DNA of 61,849 bases from Nephromyces sp. MM_2019 (GCA_015657535.1 JADHZB010000779.1:1-61849); one strand, 5' to 3'; positions 1 to 12,600 are shown, counted from the first letter of the stretch. Translations and numbers: made by a program. The notes: generated from the sequence alone by a model not told the origin.

Positions 1-91
<91 letters not shown>
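1..91. repeat. (GT)n microsatellite at the left edge
   Basis: About 45 uninterrupted GT units open the window. The tract lies just beyond the last visible exon of the FAN-like gene, so it is probably inside that gene's next intron. Its apparent Cys-Val coding potential is only the repeat being read in frame. Confidence 0.98.
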
Positions 92-95
<4 letters not shown>

Positions 96-384
96 GAGAT
101 GATAAATCTAACCTCTCTAAATCTGTGTGTGCGTGTGTGCTTATCCTCATTTATACTTCACGTATATAAATCTCCGCCTTCAGCAATGATGCCCCTTAAA
201 GTAAGTTATATCCAGCTATCTAAAAAAGAAAACACACCACCCAACACACCCACTACCCACCGCACCCTCGCCCGAATAAGCTATTCCAGATAGCAAAATA
301 AGCTTCAAACTTCAGCACTACATATCTTCACCTCCCCCAGATCACACCCTATTTGCGCGTGCGTGCACCACCCTCTCCACTTAC

Positions 385-2719
385 CTAACCAAGGGCTTCA
401 CCCTAAACACCCAAATACCCGAATTGTTTGGCAAAAGCACTTCTTCATGATGATCTAAACGAGACAAATCAAAGCAAAACGTAGAATCTAAGTTTTCCAT
501 AAAGTTTCTAACAAATTTCTGAAGGTTTATGTGTACATACACTGGCTCATTCTGATGAAAGATTCGCCAGATATCAAGGCAAAGCTCGGAAACTATGTCG
601 CAGTCTGCGATAACTCTAACACTTCCTCGCTTTAGCTCTCTATCCTTCTGACGGCTTCTAACTGAAGAACTCCTGCTTGAAGACGCTAGGCTATCAATAG
701 GAGTTTCGCCTTTCTTTATATATGCTAAACCAGCTTGAGAACTGGTGCTAGGTTTTGAAGAAGCCTGAGAGAAGGTGGTGCTCGCACTAGCTCTTGAAGA
801 AGCCGCTTTATTAGAGCTTGCAGCTCTTGTGTTGCTGGCAACAAACTCAAAAACAAATAGAAAAGAAGGAGAAAGATCGTTAAGACATTTATCACTTGAA
901 GATGGGAAGTTTGGGTTTCTAGCATCCCCTTGAAGATGATAAGCTCTTGAGACGCCATTAAGACGCCCACTCCAGTCGCCTTTAGTCGGTGAAATGCCAC
1001 CTTCTGTAGCCTTTGAGTAGTAAACTGAGGCATTTTTCTTAGATAATGAGTAGCTTGTAGCTTTGCTCGCGCTGGAAAAAGAGTCAAACGAGTGAAACAC
1101 GCTTGAATGTGGCGAAGTCTTTGAAGATCCTATACGCATAGAAAGCAGTGCTTCAGGATTAGGGGAAAAATTACCATATCAAGAGCTGAAGAGATGATGC
1201 CTAGCCGATGGAAAGATACACACACTCATCGTGAAGAGGGACTAAAACAATACACAGCATGAAGTGGAGGCTTTGGGGTAGGTTTAGCACAAGATATCGG
1301 GGGATTTATGGAGCCAAGTGCTGACTACAGAGGTGGAGAAGAAGGAGAGTCTTGTTCTATCCTGATTTGGTGGTGATCACACACACAAACTGATCTTTAA
1401 AATATAATAAGTGCAGGGAGTACCAAAGGTGCGCACACACAGGAAAAGGATAGACTAGATCAGATCAGACCACATACACCAGGATATGCAGGGGAACATA
1501 CAGCATGCAGACCAAACAAGGGTAGAGAACAACACACACCAAGTTCCCAAGAGAAGCCCAAAGCAAGCAAGGGAAAACATTAACACACACTAACAAAAGC
1601 ACACACAAAATAATGGTAGACCACACACATCAACACAGCAATAGAAGCACACACCAAACTATACCATGCACATCAGTACACCGTCAAAAGCACAAACCAA
1701 CCCACACAACACACACAATAATACACCAAAAAGCGACACCACTAGCCATAATTTCCCGTTTGTACGACACTACCTATAGATCCTTCTCCTTCCTTCTTCC
1801 TGGGATCATAACGATTCAGCCCTAACCAAGCAGCACTCTTGTCTGCAGCTGATTCAACAACATACGGACATACACACCGTGTCTTCCCCTTGTATATAAC
1901 CGTTGGGATGCGTATAATTTGGCTAGCAAGTAGCAATAGGTATCCTGAAGAAGGTGAAGGGGTCACATGCTGCTCTATTATTGAAAACTCATGGCCAGAA
2001 ACAGAATCAGGATCGTATCCTTTGTGTGTTAGGCTGCTCTCTCCCAAAATGCAGTGTTTCGATGTGCTATTAGCTAGTAGAGTCTGATCTCTGTCTGAAC
2101 TAGAGTAGCCTGTATGATTCGTTGAGTGCTTGTTTCCTGAGAAGAAATCTCCAGAATTCCCTCTTCCTGAACTTGTTCCTAAACAATATTTCATCCAAAA
2201 ATCCTTCAGAGAAGCGGCTTTTGAATGCTTTTTGGGGGACGAAAGCGTTTGGCGAGCTTCTAAAGTTTGAAGACGAGAAAGTGAATCTGTAGGAGACGAG
2301 AGCCTTTGATAAGAAGCTTGAAGACGAGAAAGTGAGTCTCTAGGAGATGAAAGCTTCAGATGATCCTCCACAGCTTGACGATAAGAAACCGATTCCGTAG
2401 CAGAGGATTCCGAGGGAAGAATCTCCATCAAAGGAACCTCATCAAATCGTATCTTCAATACCGGCGCAGAGACATGATTTGCCTCAAAAATTATCGCCTT
2501 TGATCCAACTCTTATACGGCCTCTCAGTACGCGAAGCTCCTCTCGCGGACTAAAAGTTTTTAAAGAGGAATATTGCTCACCACCTGCTGCAGAGGCGATT
2601 CCGTTCCCGCCAGGAAACAAGCCAGGGTATGTAGTGTAAAGCAGCACATCACAGTCAGTCAAGTAACTCTCATCCTCTTCTAAAAGGAGAAGATTAAAGT
2701 TTCTTCGAGCAAAAAACAT
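385..2719 (-). CDS. NSMAF: FAN/NSMAF-type BEACH protein, N-terminal part (3' end off window)
   Basis: Two exons are visible: 2719-1774 and 1129-385. The first ends CTATAG|GTAGTG (phase 1) and the second starts after GTATAG, so the reading frame is kept. The second ends at a consensus donor, GTTAG|GTAAGTGG, so the gene continues beyond the left edge. I start at the ATG at 2719 (MFFARRNFNLLLLEEDESY), which has the FAN N-terminal signature: a basic start, FxLLLLE, then an acidic DESY. About 65 residues later the GRAM/PH-like core RGRIRVGSKAIIFEANHVSAP matches the GxLxxxSKSxxFExxxxSxP pattern of FAN proteins. The second exon ends with RVKPLV, matching the segment just before the PH-BEACH domain. 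FAN proteins are cytosolic BEACH-WD scaffolds linked to neutral sphingomyelinase and membrane traffic; the BEACH and WD parts are not in the window. Between the recognisable parts lie long Ser-rich stretches with an imperfect repeat, LSSPxDSLSRLQ, encoded around 2220-2350. An upstream non-coding exon cannot be excluded. Confidence 0.75.
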
Positions 2720-4107
2720 ACTTTGATATTTGGAAAAATAACTAAACTTTGGGTTCAATCATGACAGCGATTTTGAGTCAAAGCAAAGTCAGGAAAAACT
2801 CGCAAAGAAAGAGAGAGAAGAACTAGAAAGTGCCGTGCAGCAGGGAGGGAAGAAGAGTATTAAGTTTTTTTTCGAGCGAGATGCGCTTGAGCATGCCGTT
2901 TGGATATGTTACAAAGCAGGAAGAAGAAGCATAACTGAAAGAGTCTGAAAAATAACGTTAAAATACAGCTGTTAAAGCTGGATATTGCCTAGAAATCAAA
3001 TTTGGTGGCGAATTCCCCTTCTTGTGGAAGAAACTCGCCTAAAAATCAAATTTCACAATCGTGAAAAGCACTAACCAATCCACCTTCATCCTGCCTACAT
3101 TTCCCAGAACAGAGTAGCTCCTATATACCATCCAACATATTGCTATTCTTTCTAATAGAAATTCTTTTCTTCATGGCAAATAGGCAAGATTTTACAGTAT
3201 AAACTTCATGAAGAGCGTTTTTTTCTGTTGAACCAAGTCATTTTTAGTAGGTTTATCTGCCCAAGTTCACACACACACTTCTAAAACACTATTCCTGTAT
3301 CTTGAGCCTTGATTTTTTCCTTCTAAAAAATCTGCAGTTTCCCCCCTTGTTACTAAAGTACTGCAAGCCCCAGGAATCATACGCAGGGGGCAAGTTGCGA
3401 CTTAAAAAGAGAGAGATTGGTGTGTGCCTTTCCCAGAGTTCCCTGTAGATGTTAATCCTAAACCCTTTTGGTTTAAATGAGGATGAAACTCATCTTTTTG
3501 ACAGCATTTGCACGCTGGAAAAGACGCAATCATCAAAGCATAAAAAAATTCAGAAGTGGAGGGCTTAGAAACCAGAAAAGGCAGCAAAAACAACGATTTT
3601 TCCCCTGAAATAGCAACTCTTGTGGAAAATCTATAGTAAGAAGCGTTATTACTACATACTTTGAAACAAAAAAAATGTTCGTATCTATAATGCTTTGCTT
3701 TCTTTGTCCCTCAATGATTATCCAGTGGTAAGCATGCTGCTACGAAGCTGCAAAAGAGAAAAATTACGAATCAGCTGATTTTTCGTGAAAAATAGGTGCG
3801 CGTACACCAATAATTTGGTAAGTTAGAATTAGCAATTATTCTTTAAGGAGGTATCCATGAAACTAAGAGGGAGACCAAATAATATATATGGAATTTATAC
3901 ATTTAAAAAGGTGGTATCCAATGAGAGTGAAACTGGTATATCAAGTGATTCTATATATGTGTGTAGCTTGTATGAGAAATAGAGTGGAACCTAAGAATAA
4001 TCAACTAGGTCAAGAAGGAGGAGTTGAGCTGCAATGAGTTGGAGCGATAATTTTTCTATACCCTATTGACTCAGGTGGTCGGTAATTGGAGAGTTTAGTT
4101 TTTGGGA

Positions 4108-4560
4108 CATATAATCAATCATGTGTGTTTTGATACGTGTGTTTGCGTGTTGGGTGTGTGCTGCTGTGAGTCGGGTGTGTGTGCGTGTGCATGTGTGTGT
4201 GTGTGTGTGCTGGCTTGTTCATTTGTGTGCGTATGTGATTAGGTGGGCTTCCGGGTGGGTGCTGGTGTGTAAGTCTACGTGTGCGTTTAGGAGCTTGTGT
4301 GTGATGCATGAATGCTTGTGTGTGTGAGTGCCGTTAGTTTGTGTGAATGCTTGACGTGCGTGAGTGCGTGTCGTGTGTATGAGTGCTTGTTATCTGAATG
4401 CTTGACGTGTGTCTGAATGCTTCTCGCGTATGTGAGTGCTTGTTGGTTTGTGTGAGTGCTTATTATGTGTGTCTCCCCGTCATGCGTGTGAGCGCTTGTC
4501 GTGTCGCATGATAGATATTTAGCATATGTAGTGTGTGTTTAATGGGTGTGTGGTTATTTG
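4108..4560. repeat. GT-rich imperfect minisatellite
   Basis: The plus strand is almost pure purine/T here. A pure TG run lies at about 4192-4209. It is followed by degenerate repeats of GTGTGAGTGCTTGT, with variants such as gtgtgaatgcttgacgtg, between about 4320 and 4500. Confidence 0.85.
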
Positions 4561-7500
4561 CATGACATGTACGTCCAAATAATTACCCCCCCGTTATTTC
4601 AATATCCATGAATGTATTTGTGCATGCGTGTGTGCGCATTATGATGCTTAACTGGAGGTAGCGAATATCATGCTGGCGGCTGTTGTTATGGCATATCTAT
4701 GCATCGTCATCGCAGCACACGGATGTTGGAAGCCGTTGGACAACAAAGCCTAGTAACTACTATCATCCCCACTGTATTTTTGCACTGTGTGACTCCTCTT
4801 CTAGTCTAGCATCCACTAAAACAAAGGAGCTCCACCACCCTCAAGAAATTATCCATTTTTTTTCTTTTTGGACTCACTGGCAGAATGGGGAGAGCATATC
4901 CCAAAGCGTGTGCATGAGGTATTATATTAAGGAGGCAACAAGTGTGTTATTACTCTAGCCAAGAGCGATTTCTACTGTGCGTTTCCATGCCACTTTCATC
5001 GGCAGGCTGTGCGCTTTATACTCTAGTTTCACGCTAGGAATGTACTAGCAACAAAGGCAGACACTACAAATCTACCTACGAAATGGTATACACTATTTAA
5101 GCTCATGAATATCTTAAATAGTGGGAAAGGTCGTCTAAAATCCATACCAACTAGCAGAACTACAAAAACTATCTTTTGCTCTACAAAAGGGAATACATTT
5201 CTCGACAGTGTAGAATTGAGTAGCGTATCTTCCGCAGTTTCACCGGTGCTTAAGGCTCTCCCAACCAGGTATTTGCAGTTTCAAACGAAATACTAGCACT
5301 AGGCGCCCGCGAGAGGTTAATAAACTCGCAGGAGGGGCCAAGAAACCTCCACAAACCGTAAGAGAAACTCCCACAAACCGCCAATATACCCCCACAAAAA
5401 CCATACAAACATCAAAGCTTCTCAGTTAAGCTCCATCCAGTCCATTGGCTTGAGAACTTAATCGCTCCACAATGACGAAAACCATACTCGTCAGGCAGCT
5501 GTCATCTGGCTCGCCTTCCTCTCGCGTAAGCACGCTCATGAGAAAGAAGCATGCAGGCTTTCTGCTCATGATAAAGACGAGGACCAAAGTCAAACCCGTG
5601 GCAAACACCAGCAAAACTCCTCAGGTTACCTACACCTAGTCCCATGATCATACAAACTGCAGGTCTATCGCGAAAAAAGCCTCTAAAAAGTAACTTTCCG
5701 GAACCTAAAATATCGCGTACGACCCAATTTCGATGCAGTTTATACAATTAAGCAGGACAGTCCCCATCAATATCTTAATTGATGTGATGTAGCGCCCAGA
5801 GAGGCATACGAAATCCAAAGAAAACAGCTGTGATATACAGCAGCCAGTAAGTGTACCATAGTTTTTCAAGACACACATGATACCTGATAAGCCGGCAATA
5901 ACATCTTTCAAAAACCTCAACAAAACCAACGCTTCTTGGCTTTGTCAAGGCATTCCCTCAACGGTCACAGGCATTACGACGCTTTGCCAGTAAAACCCCA
6001 GCCAACGATTCAAAATACGGTTAATTTTTTGAGACAAGAGTCCAATCAGTAGTTGTAACAAGATGCAGGAAAACAGTTGCAACTGAGACCTGCCATGCTT
6101 AAAACGCCAGTTTTCGCAACAAGACGCAAAAACCAGGCTGCAACCAACACCTCCCAAGCGTTCTTCACGCCCGTAAACTCCTCTTTAGCAAAATCCGATA
6201 TTTAAGTACAAATAAACAGCTACTTTGTAACATACCTCCTTAAGATCAATCACAATTTAGTTGACCCATAGCTGCTACAAATTTATAAAAAAATAAAATT
6301 ATACACCCTAATCATGCGGCATATCCTCTAAAACTCTGCAATTATACGAGTCCCACTTGTGTCAAAAAAAAGAGATAAAGCGAGCAATCGGCTGAGTGTA
6401 ATGTATACAGGGCACACCAAGAACTCCACTACACTTGAAGCTATAAACACACCAACCATAAGGAAAATAAATACATACAGGACCCTTCAACTTCTATGGA
6501 ACAGCAGCTCAGAAATTTTGGAGAGTATTTAGTGCTCACACCTTCAAACGAGATTAACACACACCACACGAGCCTCAGCTCATGTAGGATGCTCCAAGGC
6601 AAGACACCATCTTTAAAAACTACTCATTATATACGAACCACTGTTTTTCAAATGTATCGCTTCTCTCCGCAATTAGATCTCCGACGATGCTAACAAATGA
6701 TGGAATAAACATACATACAACGAATGAGAGAAACCACCTATTAAAAGTTAAGCTAGCACACGCTTTTGAAAGAAATTGCACACCTGCAAAGCTAAATTGT
6801 CAATAAAGGAAAAAATTAAGGTTTTTTTCGAATTGAGTACTCACTGTGCTGCGCACTAAATATATACAAATCACAGTAGAAGAATTGAAGGAATGAAGGA
6901 GAGCATCAGCTTTTATATACAGAAAAAACATCAAACTTTCTAATGGTTATCTGAAAAAGACAAAAATGCAAACGTGAGCAGCTGGAAAAAGCTATACGCA
7001 CACACCGTCTTCCTCATCAAATTTATTAGTTCCTCCAGAAACATAGCGTGATATAACCTCAAAATATACTCTCCTCCTATCTAGAACGCTTACAATAAAC
7101 AAATATATATATCAAAATAGCAAATCTCATGCAGAGAAATTTTCCAACTTAAAATGCTGCTACCTCACATAATTTGACTGTACCTTACACTCTATATATG
7201 GCGGCGTACTTTCTTGAAAAATACCCAAGCCATATACTCATTATTTAAAGCACTACATTATAGTTCCCTGCATACATCAAAAAAACAGCATTCAAAATAT
7301 GGAAGTAATTCGAGTTACAAATCGCATTAAAAAGAACGACACACAACGTACAAACGAAACCCATGACACACAAGACACATACCACACACACAAGAAATAC
7401 ACAACACACACACTAGACGCACACAACACAAAATACTCCACGCATACCATTTATGCACACAGTCAATTATATTTGCACAATAACACGGCTTTTTTAGGGG

Positions 7501-7664
7501 CTACAAAATATCCCAAGAACTACTACTCTCAAAATTCTACAACTAAGGAATAACCGCCTTCATCAGATATAATATATGCTATGCTCATCACATTTGTTCC
7601 TTGTATAATTTGGACTTAAATATTTAAACTATGGAAACAAACATACACACATGCTCAGCTAATG

Positions 7665-7696
<32 letters not shown>
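7665..7696. repeat. (CA)n(TA)n microsatellite
   Basis: Twelve CA units run directly into a short TA run, in otherwise AT-rich DNA. Confidence 0.95.
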
Positions 7697-7697
<1 letters not shown>

Positions 7698-8008
7698 GCA
7701 GTTGGCACATACATTAATGCTGAATCATCTAGTTCACATCAGACAAACAATACACAATGTATCATCAGGCAACCTTCGTTGCCAACGTTTGCAATAATTG
7801 CACGAAGCGAAGCAACAGATTAACACACAACCCACAAGCACGTGTGAACAGCACACCAACACAAAATACCTTAATATACGTTAGTGGTAATCTATGATGC
7901 GAGGTACCAAACCCCAAAGCCTAACCTCAATAAAATATATAATATTCTTGTGTGTCAATATGTATAAATATACATATAGATGTGTACCTGTGTATATACA
8001 CGTAAATA

Positions 8009-8020
8009 CAAACAAACAAA

Positions 8021-8068
<48 letters not shown>
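8009..8068. repeat. (CAAA)n(CA)n microsatellite
   Basis: Four CAAA-type units lead into about 22 CA units. This is the longest CA tract in the interior of the window. Confidence 0.95.
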
Positions 8069-8071
<3 letters not shown>

Positions 8072-8076
8072 CGTAC

Positions 8077-8372
8077 ATTGGGAATCATTTATGAATGATT
8101 TTCAGACATTGGTATAAATATGCATATATATACTCAAGTATATATACACAAATAGACACACACACGGATGAATTTGTAAATCCACATAAACGTACATATA
8201 TACATACACGGACACATGCTAAGCATCATTTACGAATGATCTTCAGACATTGCTATAAATATATACATATATATATGCGTTAACATACACACACAGCAGA
8301 TACACACACAGCACATCCACACACATATCAAGCATCATTCACAAAGTGTTTTTTCAGACATCAGACCAGATT
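8077..8372. repeat. Three dispersed copies of a ~50-bp element
   Basis: Copies start near 8077, 8217 and 8327. Each contains the core CATTYAYRAATGATYTTCAGACAT followed by TATAAATAT, the third copy being more divergent. CA- and TA-rich spacers separate them. No coding potential is evident. Confidence 0.8.
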
Positions 8373-8704
8373 AAGTTTAGTTGTTTTTGTACTAAAACAT
8401 TAAAAAAACCCAAGATGATGACAAACAGCAACTATTTTCTCTACCCTACTTCCCGCTAGACATCTACATTCGACATGCGCAAATCCCATACTCAAATCTA
8501 ATGATATCATTTGCCACAGTTCACATTTTCATGGATTCAAGTGGTAAAAGAATCGTCAAATACAACCAAATTGCTGAACAGTTTAGCAATTTTATATGTT
8601 TATGGTTGGGAAAGTATTACTGCTTCGTATTATATACATCACAATAAAAAGGATAAACTCCAAATCTCCTAAATTACTTGCAAAGTGATGGGTTGGTAGT
8701 TCAA

Positions 8705-8728
8705 ACACACACACACACACACACACAC
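8705..8728. repeat. (CA)n microsatellite
   Basis: About twelve uninterrupted CA units. Confidence 0.95.
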
Positions 8729-8811
8729 TAAGAGCAAGTCCTGACTAGGAAAAAGCACAGCGTTTTATTGGATTCCACCTGTACCATGAGCCATCTGTTT
8801 AGCTTCATTGG

Positions 8812-9210
8812 CTATAAGAAATCGCTGAATTCTCTTTTAAAAAAACACACACACACTAAACAGCGAAGAACCTCTTCATAGTGAAGGTAGTCTGAGAAGT
8901 TCGCCTCAAGCTTTTGGCCAAAAACATATTTCAAGCTTTGAACAAAGATACTTTTAATCAACACACGGGTATACTTTCTCACATGATACTGATTCAAATT
9001 AAATCTCAAAAAGCTGGAATCCAAGAGAGCCAGACAAACATCGGTCGCAAGAAGAGGAAAAAAAAGTGAATAAAAATACTGATGCCATCGTTTTTGATGT
9101 GTGGAATATATAGCCACACACACAAGATTAACCTTGGGAGTGTAACTTTCATATATCCCGTTCTGAGCAGAGCAGAAATGCCAAGTTTTGTGCATAAGAT
9201 GAAGATGCAA
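8812..9210 (-). other. Orphan open frame, possible exon
   Basis: The minus strand is open for 132 codons. The middle part, roughly 9060-8870, is mixed in composition and rich in Tyr, Leu, Phe and Arg. Its 3' end at a GTGTGTGTG run could be a splice donor. There is no family motif, no convincing acceptor, and no partner exon, so chance is at least as likely as a gene. Confidence 0.2.
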
Positions 9211-9222
9211 GCGTTGGAAATG

Positions 9223-9470
9223 AAACCATTATCTACTGTTGGAAAGAGCTACGCACTAAGAAGATGTTTATCATGCATTTATTAAATCGTACTGCGAGTA
9301 TACTAAACAAACCATTATCTACTGTGGGAAAAACCTACACACACAAAAGATGCTTACAACGCCCTTATGCAGCTGTACTGGCCAGGTATACTGCTCAAAA
9401 AAGCTACACACTAAAAAGATGCTTAAAACGCCTTTATCTAGCTGCATTCCTCCCCTCAGCATACGCGAAT
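9223..9470. repeat. Three imperfect tandem copies, period ~86 bp
   Basis: Copies begin near 9223, 9309 and 9393. The first two share aaaccattatctactg followed by ggaaa; all three share a CTACRCACTAARAAGATG-like core and a following cgccttta/cgccctta block. The array ends about 165 bp beyond the stop codon of the neighbouring RRM gene, so it may lie in or near its 3' UTR. Confidence 0.85.
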
Positions 9471-9634
9471 GAAAACAGCAATTACAATGAAAACCAACTA
9501 TAAAACACACATATTTTCTGAGCTAACCAAGCTACTTGTATCACATTACGAATATGTTATCATCCAAACTACTCCACCAAGACTAAAGAAAGAAATGCTC
9601 TTCTTAGGTTCCAGGTCTGCGAATTACACAAAGT

Positions 9635-10534
9635 TTAGGCTGAGAAATTGGGAGCAGCTTGAAAATCCTCTTTTTCATCGTACCTTACATACAATACCCT
9701 TCCACCAAACATAACCCCAGAAAGTCTATCAATGGCATTTTTCGCAGCTTCCGTATCTTCATACAATACCGTTGCTGAGCCCTTTGAGCGTTCCTTCTCA
9801 TCATATATAATATCCCCGCCAATTACCGGGCTTTCACGATTGAATAATTCCTTCACTTCCTCCCAAGTAGCGGTAAACGGAAGGTTGGAGACATACAACT
9901 GACGATAAGACATTCTACTTGGATCTCCAAATGGTCTGCCCCGAGCATTCTGAGAGGGGCCATCGCTCATACCACGAGAGTCTCTCCTAAAGCCCCCGGA
10001 ATTAGAATCATAAGAACCTCTTCCACCTCGTCCTGGACGACCACCCGGGGGGCCTCCATACGACCCTTGCGAGCCTCTGGACATTCCACCTCTGCCATAG
10101 CCACCACCACGAGGTCCACCACCTCCGTTTCCCATGTCTCCTCCACGAGAATTGTATCTTCGACCGTTTCTAGAAGGGGAGTAAGAACGCCCTTCCCTCC
10201 CGTTCTGTTGAAGTTGAGGACCTCCATTTCCATCTACATAAGATCCTCTACCACCAGAACCTTCCCCAGGATAAGCGCTATTTTCTCTGTCTTCGCGTAT
10301 GTACAACACTCTATCCATTAAAACAGTCTCATTAAGCTCCTCTATAGCTCTAGAAGCATCCTCGGCGCTCGCAAACTCCACGATACCCCATCCACGAGAA
10401 CGGCCATTTTCATCCATTACAACATCAGCCCTAAGAACGTTACCTACAGTCTTCATATGATCCTTCAAATGAGGCCATTTTGCCGTCCAAGGCAAATTGC
10501 GAACGTAAACACGACGATTCTGTACTGACTCCAT
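9635..10534 (-). CDS. GBP2: GBP2-like RNA/G-strand-binding protein, RRM-RGG-RRM
   Basis: This is an intact 299-residue single-exon frame from an ATG (MESVQNRRVYVRNLPW) to TAA. The first RRM spans about residues 8-85: RNP2 is VYVRNL and RNP1 is SRGWGIVEF. A Gly/Arg/Ser-rich linker of about 115 residues follows, with many RG and RGG steps. The second RRM is at about residues 211-290, with LYVSNL as RNP2 and KGSATVLY as a degenerate RNP1. The Trp after each RNP2 (NLPWTAKW, NLPFTATW) and the paired architecture fit the Gbp2/Npl3-like proteins, known in apicomplexans as GBP2, which bind RNA and single-stranded telomeric G-strand DNA. The family call is confident. Whether it works on mRNA export or on telomeres cannot be read from the sequence. 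TTTGTTCAG about 20 bases upstream of the ATG could be the acceptor of a 5' UTR intron. Confidence 0.88.
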   Translation of the reverse strand: MESVQNRRVYVRNLPWTAKWPHLKDHMKTVGNVLRADVVMDENGRSRGWGIVEFASAEDASRAIEELNETVLMDRVLYIREDRENSAYPGEGSGGRGSYVDGNGGPQLQQNGREGRSYSPSRNGRRYNSRGGDMGNGGGGPRGGGYGRGGMSRGSQGSYGGPPGGRPGRGGRGSYDSNSGGFRRDSRGMSDGPSQNARGRPFGDPSRMSYRQLYVSNLPFTATWEEVKELFNRESPVIGGDIIYDEKERSKGSATVLYEDTEAAKNAIDRLSGVMFGGRVLYVRYDEKEDFQAAPNFSA

Positions 10535-12279
10535 GACAACTAAACACTGAACAAAGAAAAAGAGAGAGATATGAAATAAATACGAAAACTAGAAATAAAG
10601 GATGTTCACAGATAACGGTGCAATACATCGCGAAAAAGCACACATCAGCTTCTTAAAACTCGACAAATTGAACACAGTTTCATATCTAGGAGAAGTATGA
10701 AAAATAAAGTTCAAGAAAGTTGTTCATTAATCACACCGATTAATAAGTGTAAATTGTTTAATCTCAAACGCGAAATCTATGACAATAAAGTGGTAAAAAC
10801 TTGAAACTTTCTGCAAAATACAACTCGAAATCTTTTAAGCTCCAGCAGGCTACAAAACTTTTCGGCATAAACCTCATCAATAACAGCAGTGAAAAAGCAT
10901 GATTCGCAAGACAACTGACTTGCACACAGACTAGTTTGAAGCAATTCTGCTACGTTCTTGCTTGATATTTGAATGCTAAGATTACATAATAAGCTGTCAG
11001 ATGAACGAAATCCACAAGTTGTTTCACAATGAAAACAAACGCGACCTTGGTATACGATACTCTCCCAAACCTTAAACTACGAAAAAGCAGTCAGCAAGGG
11101 GAAAAAATTAACTCAGTGCAGCAACCCAAAAACTTAACCAGTTAATCGTGCGGATATGAAGGAGTGTACGTACACTGAAGTTTTGGTTTTAACAAACGAA
11201 ATATAAAAAAAATTCCTCCAAAAAGATCAAAAAGCAGTACGTAGTCGCTTTCCCAGCAAATATAGCATGAAAAATCATCGCTGAGCTGCTTTCTTACCAA
11301 AAAGTCGTGGAAAAAGTAAAACTATAAAACTGTTGCAAAAACAATCGCTTTCAAAGGGAGCGTACCTTTACAAGCCATTAAATGCAAAGAATACCAGGAA
11401 AGCAAAACTTATACTTGGTACAACTTGGCAAACACACAGATCAGCACATCAGAGATTCAAAAGTCACTATCTGATGAAGAGCAGATGTGACTTCAATCAA
11501 AATCTTAACACTCACGGTAGAAAGATTGCAATGCATGGTTTCAGGAGGTAAAGTAGACACTCATAAGGCGAACGCGATTATCAACAAATGTAAAACACCA
11601 CGAAAAACTACTCAAAGTAGAGTTCAGGCATTACTAAACACAACCTCTCTTGTTTAGCTTTAAAGCGAAATTGATCAAGCATTCGCCGAGCATAGAGAGA
11701 AGAATTCAACAGACTTTGGCGAAAACATCGTTAAACAAGCAAAACTGACATTGGAATTCCAGCAAAAAAATCGAGACAAAATCCAAATCAGCTTCTCTCA
11801 AAAAAATTTGTGCAAAACAGGCATCACAAAAAAGAGGCGCTACCTACACATGAAAAGCGTATTGCAACTAAATAACCGCGGAGGTTGACACAGCGGCCTC
11901 AAGTTGGATATATAATACTATACAAAACTATTCCAATAACTTCTGCATGGGAAGCGCATGATACAGCAACTATGACGGGCAGCACCATCTATACAGAATA
12001 CCGCGGCACATGCGCGCCAAAAGGGCACATATCGAACGAAGCATGCAGCCCAGAGATTTTCTCGACAAAAAATCGAAGAAACCTCGGTAACTTACGAGAA
12101 AAAAAGCGGACATAAGCACTTGGCATACAGAAACAGAGGAAGATGAATTAAAACACTACGAAAGCACAAACCTTTCACCTCAGTAGCACAAATTGCCTCC
12201 GAAATCTTTAACAAAAAGACAACTCATCAAGAAAAGAAAGTTTTAAAGGCATTTCACGGTACAGAAGCAACTTATAACG
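10535..12279. other. Intergenic region upstream of the RRM gene
   Basis: I see no supported gene. The first few hundred bases must contain the 5' UTR and promoter of the minus-strand RRM gene. The rest is AT-rich, A-biased on the plus strand, and has only short frames without motifs. Confidence 0.5.
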
Positions 12280-12600
12280 TTTACCGGTAGGCAACCAGCC
12301 GGGAGACTCACTGGTGGAGCAGCACCCATCGGTGGAGCTGTTGCTTGCTTGAGTCAAGGTTGTTGGTATATCATTCTCGTGCGAGCGCTTTGAATCGAAC
12401 CGCAGCGACGATATTCAATCCCAGTTGTACTTCCTTTTAAGGCTGGTGGACCATCCGGCAAGAAGCCGGCTCTACGACTTGTAAAACCTGTGTGCCGCGT
12501 GCGCAATGAAGATGTACCAATACACTACGACTGCAACCTTAGGTGTGGGTGTGCCCACATGCGAATTGTGACGGTAGTTTACTATTCGCTAAGATATTTA
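12280..12600. other. GC-richer hairpin-forming region, candidate structured RNA
   Basis: This stretch is visibly richer in G and C than its surroundings and has no long frame. Several short inverted repeats can be read: GCAGCACC...GGTGGAGCTG near 12320-12350, CCGGC-aagaa-GCCGG near 12455-12470, and TGTGGG-tgtg-CCCACA near 12543-12560. A sequence like a tRNA B box (CGGTTCGATTC, minus strand) lies near 12411-12421, but no matching A box or cloverleaf was found. It could be a non-coding RNA or a decayed repeat. I cannot assign a family. Confidence 0.3.

Larger units (their letters stand above)
2760..8811. other. Long non-coding stretch with GT/CA-rich tracts
   Basis: I recognise no gene in this 6-kb interval. 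It is AT-rich, with short random ORFs on both strands, a GT-rich block near 4100-4560, CA-rich blocks near 7300-7450, and several microsatellites listed separately. At 5310-5400 a short tract repeats variants of cctccacaaaccg. The part next to 2760 presumably holds the promoter and 5' UTR of the minus-strand FAN-like gene, but I see no defined motif. Confidence 0.6.

Noticed and set aside
3..293. Apparent Cys-Val repeat protein
   Set aside because: This is just the (GT)n tract read in frame, beginning with a GTG rather than an ATG.
4115..4309. His/Thr-rich frame on the minus strand
   Set aside because: It is a translation of the GT/CA-rich minisatellite.
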